Below, one piece after another: positions 34,905 through 43,604 of a DNA stretch of 64,000 nucleotides (within the stretch, counting starts at the first letter, position 1; each line of letters starts with the position of its first letter). The stretch is from Xanthomonas dyei (lineage in GTDB: Bacteria; Pseudomonadota; Gammaproteobacteria; Xanthomonadales; Xanthomonadaceae): positions 1 through 64,000 of the forward strand of contig NZ_MDEE01000003.1 in assembly GCF_002939865.1 (NCBI RefSeq). The letters run 5' to 3'. The translations under genes and the position numbers were made by a program. The notes beneath the pieces are model-generated. The model did no database searches. It saw only the letters and a list, made by a program, of their open reading frames with translations, and was not told the DNA's origin.

Positions 34905-35576
34905 ATGAGTTTTTTCAGCAAGTTGTTCGGCCAACCGCAACCGCCACCGTTGCCCAGCTCTGGCACCGGCGCCATCGGGCACGCACTGCCGTTGGGCTTG
35001 CGCGTGGGGGGGCAGGTGGCCATCGATACCACGCTGTACCGCATGGCGCCGGATGCCATGACCGCCGAGTTGCCGGGCGGCAATCAGGGCATCCCGTGCT
35101 ATGGCCACGTCAATCTGGGCGATGGCTATTCGCTGCACCGGTTCTATCTGGACGACGATGCGTTTTTGCAGGTCACCACCGTGGGCGGCGATCTGGAGGC
35201 GATGAAGGCGTTCGTGTATTGCGAGACGGTGAACCCGCCGAGCAAGCAGGCGTTTCAGGAGTTCGTGATGCAGCACCCGCACCTGGGCGCGGCGCAGATC
35301 GAGTACGCCGGCAAACGCTGGGAGCGCGCCACCCAATCCACCGATGATGCCGCGCGCATTCCGCCGATCGCCTACGACGAGGTGCTGTACCGCTATCAGC
35401 CGCCGCGCCGCGATGGCGACCTGACCCATTACGCCATGCTCTACAGCCGCGACGTGCCGGAGCTGCAGCGCGAAGAATTCTTGCTGGTGACCGGCGAGGA
35501 TTCCGGCCCCAACGAATTCTGCGTGACCTACGCAGTCGGTATCGACGTCACCGTCGCCGATCTGGACATCACCTGA
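34905..35576 (+). CDS. YjfK-like DUF2491 protein
   Basis: The 223-aa protein begins MSFFSKLFGQPQPPPLP, an amphipathic start like that of its PspA neighbour. It then matches the DUF2491 (YjfK) pattern: GHALPLGLRVGGQVAIDTTL, LGDGYSLHRFYLDDDAFLQV and LTHYAMLYSRDVP. It has no membrane helix. The start is 2 bp after the channel stop, indicating tight coupling. Function is unknown; the family co-occurs with PspA homologues. Confidence 0.88.
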   Translation: MSFFSKLFGQPQPPPLPSSGTGAIGHALPLGLRVGGQVAIDTTLYRMAPDAMTAELPGGNQGIPCYGHVNLGDGYSLHRFYLDDDAFLQVTTVGGDLEAMKAFVYCETVNPPSKQAFQEFVMQHPHLGAAQIEYAGKRWERATQSTDDAARIPPIAYDEVLYRYQPPRRDGDLTHYAMLYSRDVPELQREEFLLVTGEDSGPNEFCVTYAVGIDVTVADLDIT

Positions 35577-35610
35577 GCGCGCGCTCGCCCTTCACTCAAC
35601 CGGCCCTGTC

Positions 35611-36015
35611 ATGAATCCGATCAATCTGCAGAGTTTTCTCGCGTTTCTTTCCTACTTCGGTACCGGCCTGGGCGTGTTGATCGTCGCGGTGGTGCTGGTG
35701 ACCCTGGTCACCCCGCACAAGGATTTCACCTTGCTGCGGCAAGGCAATGTGGCCGCCGCCACCGCACTGGCCGGCAACCTCATCGGGGTGGCGCTGCCGC
35801 TGCATTCGGCCATCACCCATTCGGTGAGTCTGATCGATGCGCTGATCTGGGGCGTGGTCGCCTGCGGCATCCAGGTGCTTGCGTATCTGCTGGCCAACCT
35901 GGTGGCCGGGCGCATCTCGCGGCAGATCACCGACAACGTCGCCGCCGCCGGTATTTTTTCTGCCGGCGTGTCGATCGCCGTTGGCCTGATCAACGCCGCG
36001 GCGATCACGCCGTAA
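35611..36015 (+). CDS. YjfL-like DUF350 membrane protein
   Basis: The 134-aa integral membrane protein has four predicted helices, as is normal for DUF350. These are TGLGVLIVAVVLVTLVT, then NVAAATALAGNLIGVALPL, LIDALIWGVVACGIQVLAYL and VAAAGIFSAGVSIAVGLINA. DUF350 proteins are usually encoded next to glutathionylspermidine-synthase-like ATP-grasp proteins, as here. Biochemical function is not established. Confidence 0.9.
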   Translation: MNPINLQSFLAFLSYFGTGLGVLIVAVVLVTLVTPHKDFTLLRQGNVAAATALAGNLIGVALPLHSAITHSVSLIDALIWGVVACGIQVLAYLLANLVAGRISRQITDNVAAAGIFSAGVSIAVGLINAAAITP

Positions 36016-36028
36016 CGGAGCCTGCGCC

Positions 36029-36601
36029 ATGAAGCGATCACGCAATCTCAAGCTCACCCTGATGGCGGCATTGCCGGCCGCGCTGGTCACCGGCTGCGGC
36101 TCGGAGCCAGAAACCGGCGTGGTGCTGCAGTCGGCTTCCGACTGCTACCAGGTCAAGCAGGAACAGAACGACATCCAGCAATGCCTCAAGGCCTACGACG
36201 AGGCGGTGGCCAAGCACCAGCAGGCCGCGCCGCGTTTCAACACCCGCTACGAGTGCGACGAACAGTTCGGTAGCTGCACTGCGGTGCAGAACCAGGGCCA
36301 GCAGAGCTGGATTCCGCCGATGGGCGGTTTTTTGCTGGGTTACGCGCTGGGCAACATGACCGGCGGTGGCGGCTATCGCTATGGCGGTTCGATTCCGTTG
36401 TATCGCGATTACCGCAGCGGCGGTTATTACAAGCCCAATGGCGATCTGGCCAGCAATCGCATCGGCACCGTACGCGGGCGTAGCGGCGCGATCGATATGC
36501 CGACGCGCGCGATCACCGTGTCGCGCTCGGGCTTTGGCTCCAGCGCGGCGGCACGCAGCTCGTTCGGCAGCGGCGGGCGCAGTTCCGGGTTCGGCGGCTG
36601 A
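36029..36601 (+). CDS. YjfM-like DUF1190 lipoprotein
   Basis: The 190-aa protein has a lipoprotein signal with lipobox LVTGC, so it is anchored in the envelope. The mature part carries the DUF1190 pattern: SASDCYQVKQEQNDIQQCLK and TRYECDEQFGSC with conserved cysteines. A Gly/Ser/Tyr-rich C-terminus ending SFGSGGRSSGFGG resembles other YjfM proteins. It is 13 bp after DUF350 and 1 bp before the synthase-like gene. Confidence 0.9.
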   Translation: MKRSRNLKLTLMAALPAALVTGCGSEPETGVVLQSASDCYQVKQEQNDIQQCLKAYDEAVAKHQQAAPRFNTRYECDEQFGSCTAVQNQGQQSWIPPMGGFLLGYALGNMTGGGGYRYGGSIPLYRDYRSGGYYKPNGDLASNRIGTVRGRSGAIDMPTRAITVSRSGFGSSAAARSSFGSGGRSSGFGG

Positions 36602-36602
36602 C

Positions 36603-37769
36603 ATGCAACGTATCGCAGTTGCCGAACGCCCGGATTGGCGCGCGCAGGCCGAGTCGCTCGGCTTCCATTTCCACACCATCGACGGCGAGCCGTATTGGGA
36701 CGAGCGCGCCTATTACGCGTTTTCGTTGCGGCAGATCGAAGACGACATCGAAGCACCCACCCAAGACCTGCACGACATGGCGATGCAGCTGGTGGACGAA
36801 GTGGTCGGCTCCGAGGCGCTGCTGACCAAGCTGGCCATCCCGCCGTTTTACTGGGACTGGATCGCCAGCTCCTGGAAGAACCGCGACCCGCATCTGTATG
36901 GCCGCATGGACCTGGCGTACTCCGGCAACGGCCCGGCCAAGTTGTACGAGCTCAATTACGACACGCCCACCTCGCTGTATGAGGCTGCGTATTTCCAGTG
37001 GTTGTGGCTGGAGCAGCAGATCGCCGCCGGCGTGCTGCCCGCCGGCACCGATCAATACAACCTGATCCAGGATCTGTTGTGCGAAACGCTGGGCGCGCTG
37101 GCGGTGGATGGCGCGTTGGGTGCGCAGATGCATTTTTCGGCGGTGCGCGACTCGCTGGAAGACCGCGCCACCGTGCGTTATCTGCGCGATTGCGCGCATC
37201 AGGTCGGCATTGCGACCGAAGAAGTCGCCATCGAAGACATCGGCCTGAGCGCCGAAGGCTGGTTCACCGATGACCAGGACCGCGTGATCCAGACCTTGTT
37301 CAAGCTGTATCCGCTGGAATTCATGATGGAAGAGCGCTTCGGCCCGGCGTTGATCGCCAACCGCGTGCGCCTGATCGAACCGGCATGGAAATCGGTATTG
37401 AGCAACAAGGGCATCCTGCCGCTGCTGTGGGAACGCCATGAAGGGCATCCCAATCTGCTGGCAGCGCGCTTTGCGCAGGCCGGCGAGGCACCCGCCGCCG
37501 GTTGGGTACGCAAACCGCTGCTCTCGCGCGAAGGCGCCAACATCGCGCTGGTCACCGCGCAAGGCGAGGCCGCACACACCGATGGTCCGTATGTGGACGG
37601 CCCGGCGATCCTGCAGGCGCACCACCCGCTGCCGGTCTTCGATGGCCGCCATGCGCTGGTGGGCAGTTGGGTGGTGGCCGATCGCCCTGCCGGGTTGGGC
37701 ATGCGCGACGACGATGGCCCGATCACCCGCGACACCTCGCGCTTCGTGCCGCATGTGATCGTGGACTGA
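36603..37769 (+). CDS. Glutathionylspermidine synthase-like ATP-grasp protein (YjfC-like)
   Basis: The 388-aa protein matches the C-terminal synthase domain of glutathionylspermidine synthase: GEPYWDERAYYAF, GRMDLAYSGNGPAKLYELNY, DTPTSLYEAAYFQW, PLEFMMEERF, EPAWKSVLSNKGILPLLWE and VRKPLLSREGANI. Stand-alone members such as YjfC probably ligate a peptide or amine with ATP; the substrate is unknown. It is the last gene of the PspA operon. A small hairpin (CAACGCG-tcgg-CGCGTTG, 37773-37790) follows the stop. Confidence 0.9.
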   Translation: MQRIAVAERPDWRAQAESLGFHFHTIDGEPYWDERAYYAFSLRQIEDDIEAPTQDLHDMAMQLVDEVVGSEALLTKLAIPPFYWDWIASSWKNRDPHLYGRMDLAYSGNGPAKLYELNYDTPTSLYEAAYFQWLWLEQQIAAGVLPAGTDQYNLIQDLLCETLGALAVDGALGAQMHFSAVRDSLEDRATVRYLRDCAHQVGIATEEVAIEDIGLSAEGWFTDDQDRVIQTLFKLYPLEFMMEERFGPALIANRVRLIEPAWKSVLSNKGILPLLWERHEGHPNLLAARFAQAGEAPAAGWVRKPLLSREGANIALVTAQGEAAHTDGPYVDGPAILQAHHPLPVFDGRHALVGSWVVADRPAGLGMRDDDGPITRDTSRFVPHVIVD

Positions 37770-38242
37770 TTTCAACGCGTCGGCGCGTTGCAGATAGGCG
37801 ATGTGGTCGTACCGACGATGCGCATCACGCGTGTCCAGGCAACTGCGGCGTTTGCGTTGCATACGCCGCAGTTGCGCGCAAGCCCTGCGCGCTGTGCGAC
37901 GCAGCGCAGGTTTTCCACACCCCCTGTGGATGGAACTTGCACAAGGCTGTGGACAACTGCGTGCAGGCCCCGGCCCGCAACGCTGTCAAGATGGGTGGCG
38001 AAAAAATGACCACTCGCTCGCGGTGGGCGATCAGGAGCGTTTTGCGCAGCGATCTCGGCAGGGTCGGCAAAGTCCTTGATCGGCTCTGCGTCGCGATGTC
38101 ACTGCGGATGCAGTCGACCAATCAGGCATGATCGTTTGCGCAAGGCCTGCCCGATGCACGACGTATCCGCGTCGATCCGATGCGCATGCGGCATCGGCCT
38201 ATCTCGGCACCACGACTCACCGCGCCAACCACGCAGCCCTCG
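37770..38242. other. Intergenic region with three DnaA-box-like sites
   Basis: This 473-bp region has no gene of recognisable character. Within 46 bp lie TTTTCCACA (37911-37919), TGTGGATGG (37925-37933) and TGTGGACAA (37948-37956), each one or two bases from the DnaA box TTATCCACA or its complement. There is no AT-rich unwinding element and no dnaA or dnaN gene nearby, so this is not the chromosomal origin. Confidence 0.55.
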
Positions 38243-39613
38243 TCATACCCGGCGCGCCACAAAAAAGCCCGCCATCGCCAGCAACCAGGCCAGCGCGAAC
38301 ACGCTCAAGTAGGCCGCCCATGGTGCCGACGCTAACAGCGCGGCGAAGAGCGCGCCTGCCAGTGCCAGCATGCCGGCAACGGCAATCGCTTCGCTCAGCT
38401 GCATCGCAGAGCTGTTGGCGCCTTGTTGCGCCGGTGGCGACAAGGCCAGCGTCAGCACCGACAGGCTGGGATACACCAGGCCCATGCCCAGGCCGGTCAG
38501 CGCCCAGCCGGCGACTGCCAGCGGCACCGGAATCGCCGGCCACACCGCGCCTGCGCCGATCACGATGCCCAGCGTCATCAGCAGCGCGCCGGTCTTGAGC
38601 AGGCGCGGCCGCGACCAACCTGCGCGGCTGTGGCCCTGGTACCACGAACCGCTGAACCAGCCGAGCGCGCCCACGCTCAGTGCCACGCCCGCCAGCAGTG
38701 GCGTGAGCCCGCGTTCGCGCGACAGCAGCAACGGCAAGAACGCCTCGAACCCGAAGAACGCCGCCGCGGCAATGCCGCGCAGCGCGATCACGCTGGGCAA
38801 CCCGCGCGCCAGCCGCAGCGTGCCGGCCGGCAACAGCTGCCACGCGCAATACACCGTCAGCAACAGCGGCGGCAGCATTGCGCCCAGCGCAGTCATGCCG
38901 TGCAACTGACCGCCCAGATACACGCCCAGTACGCCCAATGCCGCGCCGATGGCCCAGCCCAGCGACGCAGTCGGCGCGGCCGGATCCGCATTGGTCCAGC
39001 TCCGCCCGCGCAATGCCGGCCACAGCATCAGTCCGGCCGGGATCGCCAGCAGCGGCACCGACAGAAACACCCAACGCCAGCCCACGTGCTGCACGATCAA
39101 CCCGCTGATGCTCGGCCCGATCAACGACGGCACCACCCAGCCGGCGGAGAATGCCGCAAACACGCGTGGCCGCAACGCTTCCGGATACAGCCGCCCGACA
39201 ATCACGTACAACGCCACCGAATACGCGCCGGCGCCCAGGCCCTGCAACAGGCGCCCGGCGATCAGCCACGGCATGCTCGGCGCCAGTCCGGCGATCAATA
39301 GCCCGATCACAAAACACAGCAGCCCGACGCCCAGCGCGCCGCTGGGGCCGCGACGGTCGCTCCAGCGCCCGGCGGCGGTCATGCCCACCACGCTGGTGGC
39401 CAGGGTGCCGCCGAAGGCCAGCGCATACAGCGGCAAGCCGTTCAACTCGCGCGCCACGGTGGGCATGGCGGCGGCCACCGCCAGCGACTCGAAGGCATTG
39501 AGCGATACCAGCGCGACCATGCCGAGCGTGGCGGCGCGATACGGCGCTGCCAGGATCGAGGTGGGGTGCGCGGCGTGGGGCGGTGTGGCGGGCAGGGCGG
39601 TATCGGTGGGCAT
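38243..39613 (-). CDS. MFS transporter, SoxR-controlled drug/redox-compound exporter
   Basis: The 456-aa MFS permease has 12 or more helices, with [19 protein letters not shown] in helix 1 and motif A-like [14 protein letters not shown]. The start is decided by the promoter. A SoxR-type promoter on this strand has its -10 (GATGCT) at 39676-39681, so transcription should begin near 39669. ATG 39613 then has a normal leader, while ATG 39667 would be leaderless. It is divergent from soxR and probably exports redox-active compounds (inference from the operator). Confidence 0.9.
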   Translation of the reverse strand: MPTDTALPATPPHAAHPTSILAAPYRAATLGMVALVSLNAFESLAVAAAMPTVARELNGLPLYALAFGGTLATSVVGMTAAGRWSDRRGPSGALGVGLLCFVIGLLIAGLAPSMPWLIAGRLLQGLGAGAYSVALYVIVGRLYPEALRPRVFAAFSAGWVVPSLIGPSISGLIVQHVGWRWVFLSVPLLAIPAGLMLWPALRGRSWTNADPAAPTASLGWAIGAALGVLGVYLGGQLHGMTALGAMLPPLLLTVYCAWQLLPAGTLRLARGLPSVIALRGIAAAAFFGFEAFLPLLLSRERGLTPLLAGVALSVGALGWFSGSWYQGHSRAGWSRPRLLKTGALLMTLGIVIGAGAVWPAIPVPLAVAGWALTGLGMGLVYPSLSVLTLALSPPAQQGANSSAMQLSEAIAVAGMLALAGALFAALLASAPWAAYLSVFALAWLLAMAGFFVARRV

Positions 39614-39675
39614 CGAACATCCAGAGCGAGTGAGCAGGGGCGTGACCGTGGCGCTTGCGTCGGTCATGGCCGCGC

Positions 39676-39706
39676 AGCATCCTTCCTCAACCAAGGTTGA
39701 GGTCAA
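39676..39706 (-). promoter_or_regulatory. SoxR operator and promoter of the MFS gene
   Basis: On the minus strand, -35 TTGACC (plus 39701-39706) and -10 GATGCT (plus 39676-39681) are separated by 19 bp, the over-long spacer characteristic of MerR/SoxR promoters. The perfect 18-bp palindrome CCTCAACCAAGGTTGAGG (39685-39702) overlaps the -35 end. It resembles the E. coli soxS box CCTCAAGTTAACTTGAGG. It is placed between the divergent genes, 8 bp before soxR. Confidence 0.85.
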
Positions 39707-39710
39707 GGCA

Positions 39711-40157
39711 ATGCAGCGTGAGTTGTCGGTGGGCGAAGTGGCCAAGCGCAGTGGCGTGGCGGTGTCGGCATTGCATTTCTATGAGCGTAAAGGCCTGATC
39801 CGCAGCCTGCGTACTGCAGGCAACCAACGGCGTTACGCGCGCGATGTGTTGCGGCGCATCGCGGTGATTCGTGTCGCGCAACGGCTCGGGGTGCCCTTGC
39901 AGCAGGTGCTGGATGCGTTCTCGGTATTGCCGGATCAGCGCACGCCCACGCGCGCGGAATGGGCGCGCATGTCCGCGCGCTGGCGCGGGCAGCTGGATGC
40001 GCGCATCAGCGAACTGCAGGCCTTGCGCGACCAGCTCACCGATTGCATCGGCTGCGGCTGCCTGTCGTTGCAGCGCTGCCGCTTGAGCAATCCGGACGAC
40101 GCGCTGGGTCACGACGGTGAGGGGGCTTTGCGACTGGGTAGCTTGATTCCGGAATAA
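39711..40157 (+). CDS. soxR: Redox-sensitive transcriptional activator SoxR
   Basis: The 148-aa MerR-family regulator begins [20 protein letters not shown] (winged HTH, then YERKGLI). A dimerisation helix follows, and then the [2Fe-2S] motif [12 protein letters not shown] (CX2CXCX5C) that defines SoxR. Oxidation of the cluster twists the promoter DNA and activates transcription. The ATG is 8 bp from the SoxR box shared with the divergent MFS gene, so it probably controls that pump and itself. Its TAA stop is the insertion point of a MITE remnant. Confidence 0.97.
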   Translation: MQRELSVGEVAKRSGVAVSALHFYERKGLIRSLRTAGNQRRYARDVLRRIAVIRVAQRLGVPLQQVLDAFSVLPDQRTPTRAEWARMSARWRGQLDARISELQALRDQLTDCIGCGCLSLQRCRLSNPDDALGHDGEGALRLGSLIPE

Positions 40158-40219
40158 GAGCGGCTACCAAAACGTAGCGAGCGGGCGCCTGGCGGTGAGT
40201 CTGGTGTTGTCGGCCGTGT
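40158..40219. mobile_element. Internally deleted MITE remnant after soxR
   Basis: GAGCGGCTACCAAAACGTAG and following bases match the left end of the MITE. After about 25 bp it jumps to CGCCTGGCGGTGAG, which belongs near the other end, then a decayed terminal repeat. It begins immediately after the TAA stop of soxR, consistent with insertion at a TAA target. Confidence 0.65.
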
Positions 40220-40518
40220 CTTGGTGGATGCGGTCAGAAGTCCAGGTCAAACGCTGAGTGGATCGAATGCGCGGTGCCCTCGTCGCTCGCGGGACACGCC
40301 GTGAACCCGTCCATGCCGCCACACGGCCCCGCAAGCGGCGAGGACACCGCACCAGAGAGTTTGCTGGCTGCTTTACTCAACGCCATGCATCCCGACCATC
40401 CCGACTGGTCCTTGCCCGCCCACCCTTGCGGGACCTTACGCGGCATGGATGCCGCGTAAGCGCTTAAACGGACGTACTTGCAGCGTGTCCCGCGATGGTA
40501 GGTGGGCAAAGGCTCTGC
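40200..40518. repeat. Dispersed repeat R2, copy 2
   Basis: This is an inverted copy of 65-360. It includes the GCGGCATGGATGCCGC near-palindrome (about 40442-40457), the GGACGTACTTGCAG...TGTCCCGCGA block and a minus-strand short frame ending SAFDLDF-stop at 40234-40236. It is sandwiched between a MITE remnant and a near-complete MITE, forming a composite repeat block in the 716-bp gene-free stretch 40158-40873. Nothing else was seen in that stretch. Confidence 0.75.
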
Positions 40519-40524
40519 AACCAA

Positions 40525-40667
40525 GAGCAGCTAACAAAACGACTGTGCTCACCGCCAGGCGGGCGCGGCCGGTGCTCGGAATCGGCATGTACCCCTCGTA
40601 CACTCCGGTTCTGAGCGCGCCGTCCACACCCACCTGACGACTGCTCGCTACGTTTTGTTAGCCACTC
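40525..40667 (+). mobile_element. MITE-like element, copy B
   Basis: This 143-bp element lies between GAGCAGCTAACAAAAC and GTTTTGTTAGCCACTC. It is about 90% identical to the intact copy at 50854-50994 and in the same orientation. It contains the block GCCAGGCGGGCGCGGCCGGT. The flanks are CAA and TAA, so the target duplication is imperfect. It has no coding capacity. Confidence 0.85.
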
Positions 40668-40873
40668 TAAGCCGCAGATCAGCCGCTCTGCGATAGGCAG
40701 GCGTGGGTTGGTTTTGGTAGCCGTTCTCAGCATCACCGGCATGGCCGTCGCACAGATCGTCGAGCGGAGCGCTGCTGCTGCGGAATCGTGCAGCGCCATC
40801 CGGGACCAATGGCATTCCCGCGCGCGGCGCGGCGCGCCTTAGGATGGAAGCCCCCCACGCCGCAGGATTTCGC

Positions 40874-42880
40874 ATGACCCCCACCGTGCGCCGATCGCTT
40901 ACCGTTGCATTGTCACTGGCATGCGTTGCCGCGCCCGCACTTGCCGCTCCCGCACCAGCCAGTTCCGCAACCGCAGTACCCGCACCGGCCAGCCCTTTCG
41001 ATCCACTGGCCTTGTTCGCACCGTTGCACTTGCCCGATGCACCCAATGCCTACCGCAGTGGCAGTGGCGTGCCCGGCCCGTTGTTCTGGCAGAACCGTGC
41101 CGATTACCAGCTCGACGCGCGCATCGATCCGGCCAGCCACACGCTCAGCGGCACCGCCGCCATCCATTACACCAACCACAGCCCGGACACGCTGGACGTG
41201 CTGTGGCTGCAGCTGGACCAGAACATGTACCGCGCCGACGCGCGCGCGGCGGCCAGCCGTCCATCGCGGCGCACCCAGTTCACCGAGGGCATGCAGATCG
41301 CCAGCGTGGAGATTGAGCGCGATGGCCGCCGCCAGCCTGTGCACTTCGTGGTGGACGACACCCGCATGCGGGTGGATCTGCCGCAGCCGCTGGCCGGGCA
41401 GGGCAAGGCGCTGACGCTGCAGATCCGTTACCGCTACCGCATTCCCGGCACCTGGGGCGGGCGCACCGCCTACAGCGCCAGCAAGCAGGGCGAGATCTAC
41501 GAAATTGCGCAGTGGTACCCGCGCATGGCCGTGTACGACGATCTGCGCGGCTGGGACACGCAACCGTATCTGGGCTCGGAGTTCTATCTGGAGTACGGCG
41601 ACTTCGATTACGCGGTGACCGTGCCGGATGGATTTCTGGTGGCCGGCTCCGGTGCGTTGACCAACCCGGCCGAGGTGCTCAGCCGCGCCGAGCAGCAACG
41701 TCTGCAACAGGCGCGCGACAGCGACCGCACGGTGCTGATCCGCACGCCTGCAGAGGTCGCCGCACGCGCAGCGGCGCCGGCAGGCAATGGCACGCGCACC
41801 TGGCGCTTCCATATGGAGCACACGCGCGATGTCGCGTTTGCCGCATCGCCTGCGTTCGTCTGGGATGCCGCACGCATCAACCTGCCGGGCGGCCAGCAGT
41901 CGCTGGCGATGTCGGTCTACCCGTTGGAAGGTGTGGGCGCGGATAAATGGAACCGCTCCACCGAATACGTCAAAGGTGCGATCGAACATTTTTCCCAGTG
42001 GTATGCGTACCCGTGGCCGGCTGCGATCAACCTGGGCGGCTATGGCGCGGGTATGGAGTATCCGGGCATCGTCTTCGATGGCTTCGAAGACGGCGGCAAG
42101 GACCTGTTCTGGATCACTGCCCACGAGATCGGCCACACCTGGTTCCCGATGATCGTCGGCTCCAACGAACGCCGCCATGCCTTCATGGACGAAGGCTTCA
42201 ATACCTTCATCGATGTGTACGCATCGGATGCCTTCAACAAGGGCGAATACGCGCCCAAGCGCGACTCGGAATATGCGCCCAAGGGCGGAAACCCGGTCGA
42301 TGAAATCCTGCCGTTGCTGGCGGACCGCACGGCGCCCACCTTGATGGATATCGCCGATGCCACCAGCGAAACCTACCGTCATCCGCTGACCTATTTCAAA
42401 GGCGCGTTGGGGTTGGTGTTGCTGCGCGAGCAGATTCTGGGGCCGGAGCGCTTCGATCCAGCGTTTCGCAAATACATCGCCACCTGGGCTTACGAACATC
42501 CCACGCCTTCGGATTTTTTCCGGTTGATGGAAAGCGAAAGCGGTGAAGACCTGAGCTGGTGGTGGCGCGGCTGGTATTTCAATAACTGGCAGCTGGACAT
42601 GGGCATCGCCCGCGCGCAGTACGTCGATCACGACCCGGCCAAGGGGCTGCAGCTCACTCTGCGTAGCCGGCAGAAGCTGGTGATGCCGGTCACCGTGCGC
42701 GTGGATCTGGCCGACGGCAGCCACCTGGACCGTCGCGTGCCGGTGGAGACCTGGCTGCAGAACACCGCCCCGACGTTGACGCTGCCCACCACGCAGAAAG
42801 TGCTGCACGTGACTCTGGACCCGGATCATGCGCTGCCGGATGCCGACCGCAGCGACGATCGCGTGGATGTGATCGGCTGA
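40874..42880 (+). CDS. Secreted M1-family metallopeptidase
   Basis: The 668-aa protein has a Sec signal peptide (LSLACVAAPALA-A). An N-terminal M1 beta domain follows, then the gluzincin catalytic site HEIGHTWFPMIVGSNERRHA with the downstream glutamate in FMDEGFNTF. The motif upstream, GYGAGMEYPGIVF, replaces the usual GAMEN as in cold-active and DUF-type M1 members. It probably trims peptides in the periplasm. The start ATG 40874 gives the signal peptide; the frame is open from 40844. It is monocistronic, ending in a clear terminator. Confidence 0.94.
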   Translation: MTPTVRRSLTVALSLACVAAPALAAPAPASSATAVPAPASPFDPLALFAPLHLPDAPNAYRSGSGVPGPLFWQNRADYQLDARIDPASHTLSGTAAIHYTNHSPDTLDVLWLQLDQNMYRADARAAASRPSRRTQFTEGMQIASVEIERDGRRQPVHFVVDDTRMRVDLPQPLAGQGKALTLQIRYRYRIPGTWGGRTAYSASKQGEIYEIAQWYPRMAVYDDLRGWDTQPYLGSEFYLEYGDFDYAVTVPDGFLVAGSGALTNPAEVLSRAEQQRLQQARDSDRTVLIRTPAEVAARAAAPAGNGTRTWRFHMEHTRDVAFAASPAFVWDAARINLPGGQQSLAMSVYPLEGVGADKWNRSTEYVKGAIEHFSQWYAYPWPAAINLGGYGAGMEYPGIVFDGFEDGGKDLFWITAHEIGHTWFPMIVGSNERRHAFMDEGFNTFIDVYASDAFNKGEYAPKRDSEYAPKGGNPVDEILPLLADRTAPTLMDIADATSETYRHPLTYFKGALGLVLLREQILGPERFDPAFRKYIATWAYEHPTPSDFFRLMESESGEDLSWWWRGWYFNNWQLDMGIARAQYVDHDPAKGLQLTLRSRQKLVMPVTVRVDLADGSHLDRRVPVETWLQNTAPTLTLPTTQKVLHVTLDPDHALPDADRSDDRVDVIG

Positions 42881-42956
42881 CCGTCGCCAGCGCGCGCGGG
42901 CTGACGACCCCGCTGACCGATGCGCGCACTTGACGCGCGCGGCAACCGCGCTACAC

Positions 42957-42990
42957 GGCGCAATCGATTGCGAAGATTGCGCCGTTTTTT
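42957..42990 (+). terminator. Rho-independent terminator of the M1 peptidase gene
   Basis: GGCGCAATC (42957-42965) pairs with GATTGCGCC (42975-42983), followed by G and six T residues (42985-42990). Confidence 0.9.
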
Positions 42991-43604
42991 CTTTATGCAT
43001 CCGTCAACGCTGCACTGATGTCCAGCGCCACACCATCGGTCGCCATCACTGCATGGCCATCGTGTGCATCGCGCATTTGACGCAATCACGTTGTCGTCGA
43101 TGCGCCGTTTGCGCAGTCGCCTTGCGCGACGCTGTTGCGGCAGTTTGATTGTGCAAGTTTCGCTGCGCCTGCTGCCGGTTTTTGCGCAATCCGATGATAA
43201 CGCTTACAGCCGCACTGCCATTGAAGACTGCATGCGGGCTCAAGCGGCTGCCGTATCGGCTGTAACAGTGCGTGCCCATCACTATGCTGCAACGCACGGT
43301 GACAAGCGCTTTATCGCCTGACTAGGCTGCGTGGCGTGTTAGCGCTATCACTGGCCGGCACGCCGTGCATGGCATGCGTTGCGCAGCTGTCACCGACACC
43401 ACCTGTGTCGGCGCTGTCAGCTGCAGGCATGCAACGCACAACGCAGGCCGAGGATCGAAGGGGCGATCGGTGGCATGCGCGCTAGGGGACCTTATTCACA
43501 GCAGTGCTGTTCCATCGCCTACCGGGCGGTGGTCATGACTTCGCCGTGTCGCATGCCGCGACATCGGCCGTAGGCGGTTGGACTCCACTCCCGAGGACAC
43601 ATCG
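42991..43604. other. Upstream region of the TonB receptor
   Basis: These 614 bp hold no recognisable gene. Ribosome-binding GAGGAC lies seven bases before the receptor ATG. No Fur-type or other operator was recognised, although a regulatory region is expected here. Confidence 0.5.

Noticed and set aside
37911..37956. Replication origin
   Set aside because: DnaA-like boxes are present, but there is no AT-rich unwinding element and no dnaA/dnaN neighbourhood.
39613..39745. Longer MFS start at 39667 or 39745
   Set aside because: Both overlap or precede the predicted transcription start set by the SoxR promoter.
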